Below the pieces are notes generated by a model. It was given only the letters and a program-made list of their open reading frames with translations. It searched no databases and was not told the DNA's origin. DNA of 64,000 nucleotides from Pleomorphomonas carboxyditropha (GTDB taxonomy: Bacteria; Pseudomonadota; Alphaproteobacteria; Rhizobiales; Pleomorphomonadaceae), in the NCBI RefSeq assembly GCF_002770725.1, contig NZ_NQVN01000003.1:248001-312000 (forward strand), in the 5' to 3' direction. This document shows positions 9,406-18,252 of the stretch, piece by piece. Made by a program: the position numbers and the translations under genes. Position 1 is the stretch's first letter. Each line of letters opens with the position of its first letter.

Positions 9406-12177
9406 ATGACCAAGCTGCCGGAAACCGCCTCCCTGATCGACGAGAAGGCGCTTGCTGAAGAGATGGCCGCCATCGCCGACCGGGCGGCAGCCGCCGACAG
9501 CGATCCGCGTCCGGAATTGCTCGCCGTCCTGAAGCAGGCCAACCAGGACGGACGGGCGGCGGCCCGCGACATTCTTGGCCGCGACCGCGACGGCGTCGGC
9601 TGCGCCCGCCGCCTATCGGCCCTGGTCGATTCGCTGATCCGCGTCATCTACCAGCACACGGTGAGCCACGTCTTCCCGGGCGGACACGAGGAGAGGATCG
9701 CCATCGTCGCGGTCGGCGGCTACGGCCGCGCCACGCTGGCGCCGTCGTCCGACGTCGATCTTCTGTTCCTGCTGCCGCCGAAATCGCAGCCGCTCGCCGA
9801 CAAGATCCTGGAGCACATCCTCTATTTCCTGTGGGACATCGGCTTCAAGGTCGGTCATTCGACCCGGCGCGTCGAGGACTGCATCAAGCTCGGCCGCGCC
9901 GACATGACCATTCGCACGGCATTGCTCGAGGCGCGCTGGATCCTCGGCGACAGGGATCTCTACGCCGAGATGGTCAGCCGCTTCGACAACGAGGTGGTCA
10001 AGGGCACCGGCCCCGAGTTCATCCAGGCCAAGCTCGCCGAACGCGACGAGCGGCATCGGCGGGCGGGAACCTCGCGCTATCTCGTCGAGCCCAACGTCAA
10101 GGACGGCAAGGGCGGCCTCCGCGACCTGCACACGCTGTTCTGGATCGCCAAGTATTTCTATCGCGCCTCGACGGCCGAGGAACTGGTCAAGCAGGGCGTC
10201 TTCTCGCGCAAGGAGCTTACCCGCTTCCACAAGTGCGAGGAGTTCCTGTGGGCGGTGCGCTGCAACCTGCACTTCGTCACCAACCGGGCCGACGACCGGC
10301 TCGGCTTCGAGAACCAGCGGGAGATCGCCGAGCTTCTGGGCTATCAGCTGCATCCCGGCCTCGAGCCGGTCGAGCGCTTCATGAAGCACTATTTCCTGGT
10401 GGCCAAGGACGTCGGCAATCTTACGCGCATCTTCTGCGCGGCGCTCGAGGAGATGCACGCCAAGCCCAAGCCGATGCTCGACCGGGTGCTGCACCACACC
10501 TTCCGCCGGCGCAAGAAGTCGTTGCCCGGCACGCCGCAGTTCATCATCGACAACGACCGCCTGTCGGTGACCGACGACGAGGTATTCGAGCGCGATCCGG
10601 TCAACCTGCTCAGGATCTTCGCGGTCGCCGCCCGCAACGACCTCGACTTCCAGCCGGACGTGCTGAAGCTGATCACCCGCTCGCTGCGCCTGATCGATGC
10701 CGACCTGCGCGACAACGAGGAAGCCAACCGCATCTTCCTCGACGTGCTCACCTCCAAGAAGCACGCCGAGACGGTGCTGCGCGCGATGAACGAGACCGGC
10801 GTGCTCGGCCGCTTCATCAACGAATTCGGCCGCGTCGTGGCGATGATGCAGTTCAACATGTATCATCACTATACCGTCGACGAGCACACGCTGCGGGCCA
10901 TCGGCTTCCTGGCCCAGATCGAGCGCGGCGAGGACCACGGCGACCATCCGCTGGCCACCGAGCTGTTCCCGGTGATCGCCAACCGCAACGTGCTCTATCT
11001 GGCGCTGTTCCTGCACGACATCGCCAAGGGCCGCGTCGAGGACCATTCGATCGCCGGCGCCAAGATCGCCCGCCGGCTCGGGCCGCGGTTCGGCTTCTCG
11101 CCGGCCGAAACCGACCAGTTGGCCTGGCTGGTCGAGAACCATTTGGTGATGTCGATCATCGCCCAGTCGCGCGACCTGTCCGACCGCCAGACCATCCGCG
11201 ACTTCGCCGCCGTGGTGCAGACGGTGGAGCGGCTGCGCATGCTGCTGATGCTGACCATCGCCGACATCAAGGCGGTCGGCCCCGGCGTCTGGAACGGCTG
11301 GAAGGGCCAGCTCCTCAGGACGCTCTACTACGAGACCGAGCCCTACCTCCTGGGCGGCCATTCCAAGCTGTCGCGCGACCAGCGCGTCGCCGCCGCCAAG
11401 GCGGAGCTCGCCGCCGAGCTCACCGACTGGAGCGAGGCGGAACTGGCCGACTACGGCCGCCGCCACTTCGCGCCTTACTGGCTGCGCGTCGACCTGCCGG
11501 AGAAGGTGATGCACGCGCGCCTCCTGAAATCGATGGAGAGCACGGGCCGGCGGCTTGCCACCGCCTATTCCACCAAGAAGTTCGAGGCGATCTCCGAGCT
11601 GGTGGTGGTGGCGCCCGACCATCCGCGGCTTCTGTCCACCATCACCGGCGCCTGCGCGGCGGCCGGCGTCAACATCGCCGATGCCCAGATCTACACCACC
11701 AACGACGGCCTCGCCCTCGACACCATCCTGATCAACCGTGAGTTCCCCGACGACGCCGACGAGTTCCGCCGCGCCGACCGCGTGCTGAAGATGATCGAGG
11801 CGGCGCTGGAAGGCCGCGAGAAATTGCCCGAGATCGTCGCCCGCCGCGTCGGCCAGCGCAAGCCGACCAAGGCCTTCCGCGTGCCGACCGACATCAAGTT
11901 CGACAATGCGCTGTCGGAAAACCTCTCGGTGCTCGAGGTCTCCTGTCTCGACCGGCCGGGCCTTCTCTACGACGTGACGACGGCGATGAGCGACCTCAAC
12001 CTCAACATCGCCTCGGCGCATATCGCCACCTTCGGCGAGCGGGTGGTCGACGTGTTCTACGTCACCGACCTCACCAAGCTGAAGATCCAGTCCGGCGCCA
12101 AGCAGGCGGCGATCCGCCGGCGCATCCTCGCCGCCGTCGCCGGCGAGGAGCCGCATCCGCCCAAGAAGGCAGCCTGA
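9406..12177 (+). CDS. glnD: Bifunctional [protein-PII] uridylyltransferase / uridylyl-removing enzyme
   Basis: 923 aa from the ATG at 9406; the earlier TTG at 9400 is less likely. The nucleotidyltransferase motif V-G-G-Y-G-R ... S-S-D-V-D-L-L-F lies at about residues 101-121. The HD domain has H-H-Y-T-V-D-E-H-T at about 486 and L-H-D-I-A-K-G at about 533. Two ACT domains occupy the last ~200 residues. GlnD senses glutamine and uridylylates or deuridylylates PII proteins, setting nitrogen assimilation. The mutS-glnD-murJ order is typical of Hyphomicrobiales. It ends 15 nt before murJ. Confidence 0.96.
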   Translation: MTKLPETASLIDEKALAEEMAAIADRAAAADSDPRPELLAVLKQANQDGRAAARDILGRDRDGVGCARRLSALVDSLIRVIYQHTVSHVFPGGHEERIAIVAVGGYGRATLAPSSDVDLLFLLPPKSQPLADKILEHILYFLWDIGFKVGHSTRRVEDCIKLGRADMTIRTALLEARWILGDRDLYAEMVSRFDNEVVKGTGPEFIQAKLAERDERHRRAGTSRYLVEPNVKDGKGGLRDLHTLFWIAKYFYRASTAEELVKQGVFSRKELTRFHKCEEFLWAVRCNLHFVTNRADDRLGFENQREIAELLGYQLHPGLEPVERFMKHYFLVAKDVGNLTRIFCAALEEMHAKPKPMLDRVLHHTFRRRKKSLPGTPQFIIDNDRLSVTDDEVFERDPVNLLRIFAVAARNDLDFQPDVLKLITRSLRLIDADLRDNEEANRIFLDVLTSKKHAETVLRAMNETGVLGRFINEFGRVVAMMQFNMYHHYTVDEHTLRAIGFLAQIERGEDHGDHPLATELFPVIANRNVLYLALFLHDIAKGRVEDHSIAGAKIARRLGPRFGFSPAETDQLAWLVENHLVMSIIAQSRDLSDRQTIRDFAAVVQTVERLRMLLMLTIADIKAVGPGVWNGWKGQLLRTLYYETEPYLLGGHSKLSRDQRVAAAKAELAAELTDWSEAELADYGRRHFAPYWLRVDLPEKVMHARLLKSMESTGRRLATAYSTKKFEAISELVVVAPDHPRLLSTITGACAAAGVNIADAQIYTTNDGLALDTILINREFPDDADEFRRADRVLKMIEAALEGREKLPEIVARRVGQRKPTKAFRVPTDIKFDNALSENLSVLEVSCLDRPGLLYDVTTAMSDLNLNIASAHIATFGERVVDVFYVTDLTKLKIQSGAKQAAIRRRILAAVAGEEPHPPKKAA

Positions 12178-12192
12178 GGAAGGCAACCGTCC

Positions 12193-13761
12193 ATGAGTCT
12201 CGTCAAAAACTTCGTGACGGTGGGCGGCGCCACGCTGTCGTCGCGCCTGCTCGGCTTCGTGCGCGACGTGTTCATGGCCAACATGCTGGGCTCGGGGCCG
12301 ATCGCCGACGCCTTTTTCGTCGCCTTCCGCCTGCCCAACCTGTTCCGGCGCCTGTTCGCCGAAGGCGCCTTCTCGTCGGCCTTCGTGCCGCTGTTCGCCC
12401 GGGCGCTCGCCGAGGGCGGCAAGACATCGGCGCGGGCGCTCGCCGAGGATATCCTCGCCGTCTTCCTTTTGGCGCTGGTCATCGTCACGGCGCTGGCCGA
12501 GGTCGGCGCGCCCTGGCTGGTCGGCGTGCTGGCGCCTGGCTTCATCGACGATCCGCACAAATTCGCCGCCGCCGAATTCATGACGCGGGTGATGTTCCCC
12601 TATCTCGCCTGCATGTCGCTGACGGCCATGGCGGCCGGCATGCTGCAGTCCTTCGGGCGTTTCGCGGTCGCCGCCTTCGCGCCGTCGCTGCTCAACGTCA
12701 TCCTGGTGGCCGCCCTGGTGCTCATCTGGTGGGAAAACTGGGCCGGCACGCCGGAAGCCGCCTACACGCTGTCCTGGGCGGTGTGCATCTCCGGCTTCGC
12801 CCAACTGATCGCCGTCGGCGGCTCGCTGTGGTGGATCGGCTTTCCGATGTCGCTGGCCCGGCCGCGCTACAACGACAACGTCCGCCGCTTCGTCAACCTC
12901 GGCATTCCCGGCGTGATCTCCGGCGGCATCACCCAGATCAACATCGTGGTCGGCACCATCATCGCCTCGATGCAGGCGAGCGCCGTGTCCTGGCTCTATT
13001 TCGCCGACCGCATCTACCAGTTGCCGCTCGGGGTGATCGGCGTCGCCATCGGCGTGGTGCTGCTGCCCGACCTCACCCGCCGCGTCCGCACCGAAAATGC
13101 CGAGAGCATCTTCCACACCCAGAACCGGGCGCTGGAATTCGCCATGGCGCTGACGCTGCCGGCCACCGTCGCCCTCTGCGCCATTCCCTACACCATCATG
13201 CGCGTGCTGTTCGAGCGCGGCGCCTTCACCGCCGCCGACACCGTCGCCACCGCCGACGCGCTGATCGCCTTCGCCGCCGGCCTGCCGGCCTTCGTCGCCA
13301 TCAAGGTGTTCCAGCCGTCGTTCTACGCCCGCGAGGACACCCGCACGCCAACCATACAGGGCGGCATCTCGGTGGCGGTCAACGTCGCCGCCTCGCTGGC
13401 GCTGTTCCCGTTCATCGGCCACGTCGGCATCGCCGCGGCGACCTCGCTGGCCGCCTGGGTCAATGCGCTGATGCTGGTGATCGAGCTGCACCGCCGCGGC
13501 CATTTCCGCGCCGACGCGCTGCTGACCCGCCGCCTCGTGCTGCTCGCCGTCGCCAGCCTGCTGATGGGAGCGGCGCTGGTCTTCGGCGAAGGCCTGGTCG
13601 ACGCCCATCTTCGCGGCGGCCGCGAACTCGTCCAGGGCCTCTGGCTCCTGGCTCTCTGCGCGTTCGGCATGGCGGTCTACGGGCTCGCCACCGTGCTGAC
13701 CGGCGCCGTCGACATCCGCCGCTACATGAAAGCGGTTCTCGCCCGCGGCAAGACCGGCTGA
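12193..13761 (+). CDS. murJ: Lipid II flippase MurJ (MviN)
   Basis: 522 aa polytopic membrane protein of the MOP exporter superfamily. The N terminus carries the family motifs S-R-L-L-G-F-V-R-D near residue 16 and A-D-A-F-F-V-A-F-R-L-P-N-L-F-R-R-L-F-A-E-G-A-F near residue 36. About 14 hydrophobic segments follow. MurJ flips lipid-linked peptidoglycan precursor across the inner membrane and is essential in most Gram-negatives. It lies 15 nt after glnD and is probably cotranscribed with it. The length is normal for the family. Confidence 0.95.
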   Translation: MSLVKNFVTVGGATLSSRLLGFVRDVFMANMLGSGPIADAFFVAFRLPNLFRRLFAEGAFSSAFVPLFARALAEGGKTSARALAEDILAVFLLALVIVTALAEVGAPWLVGVLAPGFIDDPHKFAAAEFMTRVMFPYLACMSLTAMAAGMLQSFGRFAVAAFAPSLLNVILVAALVLIWWENWAGTPEAAYTLSWAVCISGFAQLIAVGGSLWWIGFPMSLARPRYNDNVRRFVNLGIPGVISGGITQINIVVGTIIASMQASAVSWLYFADRIYQLPLGVIGVAIGVVLLPDLTRRVRTENAESIFHTQNRALEFAMALTLPATVALCAIPYTIMRVLFERGAFTAADTVATADALIAFAAGLPAFVAIKVFQPSFYAREDTRTPTIQGGISVAVNVAASLALFPFIGHVGIAAATSLAAWVNALMLVIELHRRGHFRADALLTRRLVLLAVASLLMGAALVFGEGLVDAHLRGGRELVQGLWLLALCAFGMAVYGLATVLTGAVDIRRYMKAVLARGKTG

Positions 13762-13856
13762 ACGCACCGCATCCCGTCGGCCGCGACAACAACTCCTTCA
13801 GACATTGCCGCTATGGTGCGAGCCCGTGCGCGCTGCGTTTCATTTCGGGGGCAGGG

Positions 13857-14948
13857 ATGCAGGTCGAGGCGAGGCCCAGGCTGCTGGGACTGGAGTTCGG
13901 GCGTTTCCTGGCGGCGCTTCTGGTCTGCTGCTTCCATTTCTCCATCGCGTTCGAGAACCTCCGCCATGACCGGGTGTTCGATTTCGCCTTCCGGGCCGGG
14001 CATGCCGGCGTCGACTATTTCTTCGTGCTGAGCGGCTTCATCATCTACTGGGTGCACAGTTCGGACATCGGCCGTCCCTCGGCGGCGGCGGGCTTCGCCG
14101 CCAGGCGCATCCTGCGGATCTACCCGCTCTATCTCGCCATATTCGCGGCGATGCTGCTGGCCTTCACCGTCGCCCCGTCGCTGCGCGGTCCGCGCGAATT
14201 CAGCTTCTGGAACGGCATCCTGGACGCGCTGCTGCTGCCGCTGCCCGGCGACGGGGTGGTTCCGCAGGCCTGGAGCCTGCACCACGAGATGGTCTTCTAC
14301 GCTCTGTTCGCCCTCATGGTGCTCAACGTCAGGGTCGGCATCGTCGCGCTCGCCGCCTGGCAGGCTCTCAGCCTGGTCATTGGCGCGATGCACCCCTACG
14401 ACCTCGCTCCGGCGATCAAGCCCTTCTTCTACATCTACAATCTCGGATTCGGCATCGGCGTGGCCTGCGCCTGGGCCGTCACCCGTATCTCATTGCCGAA
14501 GCCCGGCCTCGTCGCCGGCCTCGCCGGTCTGGGCTTTATCGCCGCCATGGCGGCGGAATGGTACATCGGCCGGGACGTGCCGGAGAACCTGCTGCCGCTC
14601 GGCGGCATCGCCAGTCCCTTGATCTACATGGGCTGCGCCGCCCTGCTGATCCTGTCGGTGTCGCAGATCGAGTTCAGGAAACCCCTGCCGTTCGGCCGGC
14701 TCATGGCCGTCCTCGGCGGCAGCTCCTATTGCATCTACCTAATCCATGCGCCGCTCGGCTCGGTGCTGATCCGCCTGTTCGGCGTGGGGCCGCTGGCCGA
14801 ACTGCCGAACCGGGCGGTGTTCGTCGCCATGGTGGCCATCACCATTGCCGTCTCGATCGGCACGCACCTGCTGGTCGAGAAGCCGGTGCTGAAGTGGCTG
14901 CGCCGGCCACGCCGCCATCCGCAGCCGGCGGAAGGCATCGCGGCCTAG
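13857..14948 (+). CDS. Acyltransferase-3 family membrane protein (OafA/YrhL-like)
   Basis: 363 aa. It begins with L-G-L-E-F-G-R-F-L-A-A-L-L-V-C-C-F-H-F and continues with H-A-G-V-D-Y-F-F-V-L-S-G-F-I-I near residue 54 and A-R-R-I-L-R-I-Y-P-L-Y near residue 83. These are classic acyltransferase-3 motifs, including the conserved histidine of the first helix and the R-x-x-R-I-x-P segment. Roughly ten transmembrane helices are visible. Members O-acylate exopolysaccharide, LPS O-antigen or other surface glycans; the substrate cannot be inferred. The gene sits between murJ and trpS, which are usually adjacent in related genomes, so it is probably an insertion into that pair. Confidence 0.88.
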   Translation: MQVEARPRLLGLEFGRFLAALLVCCFHFSIAFENLRHDRVFDFAFRAGHAGVDYFFVLSGFIIYWVHSSDIGRPSAAAGFAARRILRIYPLYLAIFAAMLLAFTVAPSLRGPREFSFWNGILDALLLPLPGDGVVPQAWSLHHEMVFYALFALMVLNVRVGIVALAAWQALSLVIGAMHPYDLAPAIKPFFYIYNLGFGIGVACAWAVTRISLPKPGLVAGLAGLGFIAAMAAEWYIGRDVPENLLPLGGIASPLIYMGCAALLILSVSQIEFRKPLPFGRLMAVLGGSSYCIYLIHAPLGSVLIRLFGVGPLAELPNRAVFVAMVAITIAVSIGTHLLVEKPVLKWLRRPRRHPQPAEGIAA

Positions 14949-15060
14949 TAGCCGGCCGGGCATCCGTCTTCCAGCTTGCGATCGCGGCGCGGCGGGTCCA
15001 TAAGTCCGCCCGCCCGGTTTCACCGCCGGCGCGTGAAACTCTATCCTCGGGTCCAAACCG

Positions 15061-16113
15061 ATGCCCTTCAAGCCTCTTGTCTTCTCCGGCGTGCAACCGA
15101 CCGGCAATCTCCATCTCGGCAATTATCTCGGCGCCATCAAGCGCTTCGTGGAAATGCAGGCGACCCACGACTGCATCTACTGCGTGGTCGACGAGCATGC
15201 CATCACCGTCTGGCAGGATCCCTTCGAGCTCCGGCGCCAGATCCGCGAAGTGACGGCCGCCTTCCTCGCCGCCGGCATCGATCCGAAGATGCATATCGTC
15301 TTCAATCAGAGCCAGGTGCCCGAGCATGCCGAGCTCGCCTGGGTGTTTAATTGCGTCGCCCGCATGGGCTGGCTCAACCGCATGACGCAGTTCAAGGAGA
15401 AGGCCGGCAAGGACCGCGAGAACGTGTCGGTGGGCCTGTTCGCCTATCCGAGCCTGATGGCGGCCGACATCCTGGTCTACCGGGCGACGCATGTTCCGGT
15501 CGGCGAGGACCAGAAGCAGCACCTCGAGCTCGCGCGCGACATTGCCACGAAGTTCAACAACGACTTCTCCGCCTCGATCGTCGCCCAGGGCCACAATGCC
15601 GAGGAAGGCTACTTCCCGCTGCCCGAGCCCTTGACGCAGGGACCGGCGCCGCGCGTCATGAGCCTGCGCGACGGCACCAAGAAGATGTCGAAGTCCGATC
15701 CCTCGGATTACTCGCGCATCAACCTGACCGACGACCGCGACGCCATCGCCCAGAAGATCCGCAAGGCCCGTACCGATCCGGAGCCGCTGCCGTCCGACGT
15801 CGAGGGGCTCAAGGAGCGTCCGGACGCCGACAACCTCGTCACCATCTACGCCGCGCTGGCCGGCACGACGAAGGAAGCGGTGCTCGGCGACCACGGCGGC
15901 TCGCAGTTCTCGGCCTTCAAGCCGGCGCTGGCCGATCTCGCGGTGTCCGTCCTGTCGCCGATCAACGACAGGATGAAGGCGCTGATGGCCGAACCCGACC
16001 ACATCGACGCCGTCCTGGCCGACGGCTCGGAGCGGGCCGGCGCCATCGCCGGCAAGGTGATGGACGATGTGCGCGACATCGTCGGCTTCATTCAGAGCCG
16101 CAAGCGGCGCTGA
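15061..16113 (+). CDS. trpS: Tryptophanyl-tRNA synthetase
   Basis: 350 aa class I aminoacyl-tRNA synthetase. The HIGH-type signature is in G-N-L-H-L-G-N-Y at residues 16-23 after V-F-S-G-V-Q-P-T. The KMSKS motif is in K-K-M-S-K-S-D-P-S near residue 208. It charges tRNA-Trp with tryptophan. Length and motif spacing are ordinary. It belongs to the conserved murJ-trpS-usp-nfu run on the plus strand. Confidence 0.97.
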   Translation: MPFKPLVFSGVQPTGNLHLGNYLGAIKRFVEMQATHDCIYCVVDEHAITVWQDPFELRRQIREVTAAFLAAGIDPKMHIVFNQSQVPEHAELAWVFNCVARMGWLNRMTQFKEKAGKDRENVSVGLFAYPSLMAADILVYRATHVPVGEDQKQHLELARDIATKFNNDFSASIVAQGHNAEEGYFPLPEPLTQGPAPRVMSLRDGTKKMSKSDPSDYSRINLTDDRDAIAQKIRKARTDPEPLPSDVEGLKERPDADNLVTIYAALAGTTKEAVLGDHGGSQFSAFKPALADLAVSVLSPINDRMKALMAEPDHIDAVLADGSERAGAIAGKVMDDVRDIVGFIQSRKRR

Positions 16114-16147
16114 GGCGCTTCAGATCGAAAAAACTTGAGGCCGGCGC

Positions 16148-16178
16148 GGCTTGTCCGCCGCCGGTCTTCTGCTAGTCT
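16148..16178 (+). promoter_or_regulatory. Candidate housekeeping promoter of uspA-like gene
   Basis: TTGTCCG at 16151-16157, a 13-nt spacer and GCTAGTCT at 16171-16178. This fits the Caulobacter-type vegetative consensus TTGACGS-N10-14-GCTANAWC. The start codon lies only 6 nt beyond the -10 element, so the transcript may be leaderless. This is a sequence match only. Confidence 0.4.
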
Positions 16179-16184
16179 CTCGCC

Positions 16185-16682
16185 ATGGTTTCACGCCGCC
16201 TCGCCCGCGAAGAGGGCCACCGCCGCAAGTTCCTCTGCGTCGTCGACGACACGCCCGAATGCGACCGGGCGGTGGTCTACGCGGCGACGCGCGCCCGGCA
16301 CACCGCCGGCGGCCTGGTGCTGCTCTACGTCATCCCGCCCGGCGACTTCCAGCATTGGCGCGGCGTCGAGGAGGTGATGCGGGCCGAGGCGATGGACGAG
16401 GCGCGGCAGCGGCTGGCCGCCACCGCCGAGCGGGTGCACGCCTTCGCCGCCGACATCGAGGCGGAGCTCATCATTCGCGAAGGACAGGCGGCCGAGGAGA
16501 TCCACCGGCTGATCGAGGAGGATCGCGACATCGCCATCCTGGTGCTGGCCGCCGGCACCGGCAGCGAGGGCCCCGGCCCGCTGGTCACCTCGGTCGCCGC
16601 CCGCTCCGGGCCGCCCTTCCCCATTCCGGTGACCATCGTGCCCGGCGACATGAGCGACGGGGACATCGCCGCCGTCGCCTGA
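16185..16682 (+). CDS. Universal stress protein (UspA family)
   Basis: 165 aa single Usp domain. The first strand is K-F-L-C-V-V-D-D-T-P-E-C-D-R-A-V near residues 15-30, followed by L-V-L-L-Y-V-I near residue 45. The C-terminal part has I-L-V-L-A-A-G-T-G-S-E-G-P-G, a variant of the ATP-binding G-x2-G-x9-G-S/T region, and ends in a strand P-V-T-I-V-P-G. Usp proteins are cytoplasmic stress-survival proteins, some of which bind ATP. It lies between trpS and nfu, as in many Rhizobiales. The ATG sits directly behind a likely -10 element and has no Shine-Dalgarno sequence. Confidence 0.88.
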   Translation: MVSRRLAREEGHRRKFLCVVDDTPECDRAVVYAATRARHTAGGLVLLYVIPPGDFQHWRGVEEVMRAEAMDEARQRLAATAERVHAFAADIEAELIIREGQAAEEIHRLIEEDRDIAILVLAAGTGSEGPGPLVTSVAARSGPPFPIPVTIVPGDMSDGDIAAVA

Positions 16683-16717
16683 GCGGTCGCGTCGATTTAT
16701 GTCCGCAGGTTCACCGA

Positions 16718-16746
16718 TTGTTCATTGGCAAAGTCGGAACTATCCT
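16718..16746 (+). promoter_or_regulatory. Candidate promoter of nfu gene
   Basis: TTGTTCA at 16718-16724, a 14-nt spacer and ACTATCCT at 16739-16746. This is a moderate match to the alphaproteobacterial vegetative consensus. The predicted start of transcription near 16752-16755 would lie just upstream of the candidate Irr box at 16759-16775. Confidence 0.3.
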
Positions 16747-16758
16747 CTAAAGATCAAG

Positions 16759-16775
16759 TTTAGACATGTTCCAAT
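16759..16775. promoter_or_regulatory. Possible Irr (iron control element) operator
   Basis: The 17-mer reads TTTAGAC-ATG-TTCCAAT. The Rhizobiales Irr box (ICE) is commonly written TTTAGAA-N3-TTCTAAA; the left arm matches 6 of 7 positions and the right arm 5 of 7. It lies 26 nt upstream of an iron-sulfur carrier gene, a plausible iron-regulated target. The match is by eye and imperfect. Confidence 0.35.
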
Positions 16776-16801
16776 CAGGCGAGCCTGAGGAGCCCCACAC
16801 G

Positions 16802-17356
16802 ATGTTCATCCAGACCGAGTCCACGCCCAATCCGGCCACGCTGAAGTTCCTGCCCGGGCGGGTCGTCCTCGAAGGCAGCCCGCGCGAATTCCTGACGCCC
16901 GAACAGGCGGCGGTATCGCCGCTGGCCGGCGCCCTGTTCGAGATCGCCGGCGTGACCGGCGTGTTCTTCGGCGCCGACTTCATCACGGTGACCAGCCGCG
17001 ACGCGGACTGGGCGCACCTGAAGCCGGCGGTGCTCGGCGTCATCATGGAACACTTCATGTCGGGCGCGCCGATTCTCACATCCGTCGAGACGGCGGCGGG
17101 CGCCGAGGACTTCGATCCGGCCGACGCCGAGACGGTGTCGTCGATCAAGGAACTGCTCGACACGCGCGTGCGGCCGGCGGTGGCCGCCGACGGCGGCGAC
17201 ATCACCTTCCGCGCCTACAAGGACGGCGTCGTCTACCTCAACATGCGCGGCGCCTGCGCCGGCTGCCCGTCGTCGACGGCGACGCTCAGGAACGGCATCC
17301 AGAACCTGCTGCGCCACTTCCTGCCGGACGTGCGCGAGGTGCGGGCCGTCGCCTGA
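16802..17356 (+). CDS. Nfu-type iron-sulfur cluster carrier protein (NfuA-like)
   Basis: 184 aa from the ATG at 16802; an in-frame ATG at 16766 falls inside the probable operator. The N-terminal Nfu_N domain starts with F-I-Q-T-E-S-T-P-N-P-A-T-L-K-F near residue 2. The C-terminal NifU-like domain has the cluster-binding C-x2-C in G-A-C-A-G-C-P-S-S (Cys 152 and 155). Such proteins accept a [4Fe-4S] cluster from the SUF machinery and deliver it to client enzymes; MiaB, also in this window, is a client type. In many related genomes this gene is followed directly by tsaB, but here tsaB is 27 kb away. Confidence 0.92.
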   Translation: MFIQTESTPNPATLKFLPGRVVLEGSPREFLTPEQAAVSPLAGALFEIAGVTGVFFGADFITVTSRDADWAHLKPAVLGVIMEHFMSGAPILTSVETAAGAEDFDPADAETVSSIKELLDTRVRPAVAADGGDITFRAYKDGVVYLNMRGACAGCPSSTATLRNGIQNLLRHFLPDVREVRAVA

Positions 17357-17382
17357 CCGATCATTCCTTCCTTACCGTTGCG

Positions 17383-17412
17383 CGCCGCCGGCTTGCCGGC
17401 GGCGTTGTCGTT
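17383..17412 (+). terminator. Probable terminator after nfu gene
   Basis: The inverted repeat CGCCGCCGGC (17383-17392) / GCCGGCGGCG (17395-17404) is followed by TTGTCGTT. The stem is strong but the T-run is interrupted, so termination may be only moderate. Confidence 0.5.
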
Positions 17413-17597
17413 CCGGAGAATTCCCCCACGCACATTCAAGATAGCGTGAAAGCGGCGTGATTATCGGGTAATCTCCGGCAGATTTGCTTTATCGGACACT
17501 TTTATCGAACAATCTGTCAGCCGATCGCGGACTATTCGAGCCTAGCGACGGGGCCTAATTCGGAGGCGAATTCGCTTCTCCCACGAAAGGCTTTTCC

Positions 17598-18191
17598 ATG
17601 TCCGCCCTTCTCGCCGACGATACCCTCGACCGCCTGTTCCGCGACGGCCGCTCCTACAATGGCTTCCTCGACAAGCCGGTCTCCGACGAGACGCTGAAGA
17701 CACTGGCCGAGCTCGTCAGCCTCGGTCCCACCGAGGCCAACACCCTGCCCGGCCGCTTCGTGTTCGTGAAGTCGCCCGAAGCCAAGGAAAAGCTGCTCGC
17801 CGCCATGGCGCCCGGCAACCAGGCCAAGACGAAGACGGCGCCGATTTCCGTCATTGCCGGCTACGATCTCGATTTCTACGAAAACCTGCCGAAGACCTTC
17901 CCGCACGCCGACGCCCGCTCCTGGTACGCCGGCTCGCCCGACGAGCGGCTGCAATTCTCGGCGCTGCGGTCGGCCTCGCTGCAGGTCGGCTATCTCACCA
18001 TGGCCGCCCGGGCGCTGGGGCTCGACGTCGGCCCGATGGCCGGCTTCGATGCCGCCGCCGTCGACGCCGCCTTCTTCCCCGACAGCCGCGTCCGGACCTT
18101 CCTGGTGCTCAACCTCGGCTATGGCGACAAGGCGTCGCTGTTCCCGCGCCTGCCACGCCTTGCCTTCGACGAATACGCCCGCATCGCCTGA
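17598..18191 (+). CDS. RutE/HadB-type nitroreductase-family protein (putative malonic semialdehyde reductase)
   Basis: 197 aa FMN-dependent nitroreductase fold. It starts with L-D-R-L-F-R-D-G-R-S-Y-N-G-F-L-D-K-P-V near residue 9, which matches the RutE subgroup (R-T-x-N-x-W-x-D-x-P-V). G-P-T-E-A-N-T-L-P-G-R-F near residue 43 fits the flavin-binding region, and the C terminus has G-Y-G-D-K near residue 175. RutE reduces malonic semialdehyde to 3-hydroxypropionate in pyrimidine catabolism. No other rut gene is nearby, so the substrate here may differ. It is followed by a terminator and converges on nth. Confidence 0.8.
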   Translation: MSALLADDTLDRLFRDGRSYNGFLDKPVSDETLKTLAELVSLGPTEANTLPGRFVFVKSPEAKEKLLAAMAPGNQAKTKTAPISVIAGYDLDFYENLPKTFPHADARSWYAGSPDERLQFSALRSASLQVGYLTMAARALGLDVGPMAGFDAAAVDAAFFPDSRVRTFLVLNLGYGDKASLFPRLPRLAFDEYARIA

Positions 18192-18216
18192 CCACCCCTG
18201 GAACAGGCCGCAACGA

Positions 18217-18244
18217 AGCCTCGCCGGCGACGGCGGGGCTTTTT
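18217..18244 (+). terminator. Rho-independent terminator after rutE-like gene
   Basis: AGCCTCGCC (18217-18225) pairs with GGCGGGGCT (18232-18240), including one G-T pair, with a 6-nt loop, followed by a run of five T including the stem end. It lies between the convergent rutE-like gene and nth. Confidence 0.75.
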
Positions 18245-18252
18245 GCCGGCGG

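Noticed and set aside
9613-13767. 1384-aa open frame on the minus strand opposite glnD and murJ
   Set aside because: It lies exactly antisense to two well-supported genes and has a low-complexity Gly/His/Arg/Ala composition typical of shadow frames in GC-rich DNA.
16120-16170. Terminator after trpS in the GGCCGGCGCGGC ... CCGCCGCCGG stretch
   Set aside because: The arms pair imperfectly with mismatches in the centre and no T-run follows; this stretch also contains the uspA promoter candidate.
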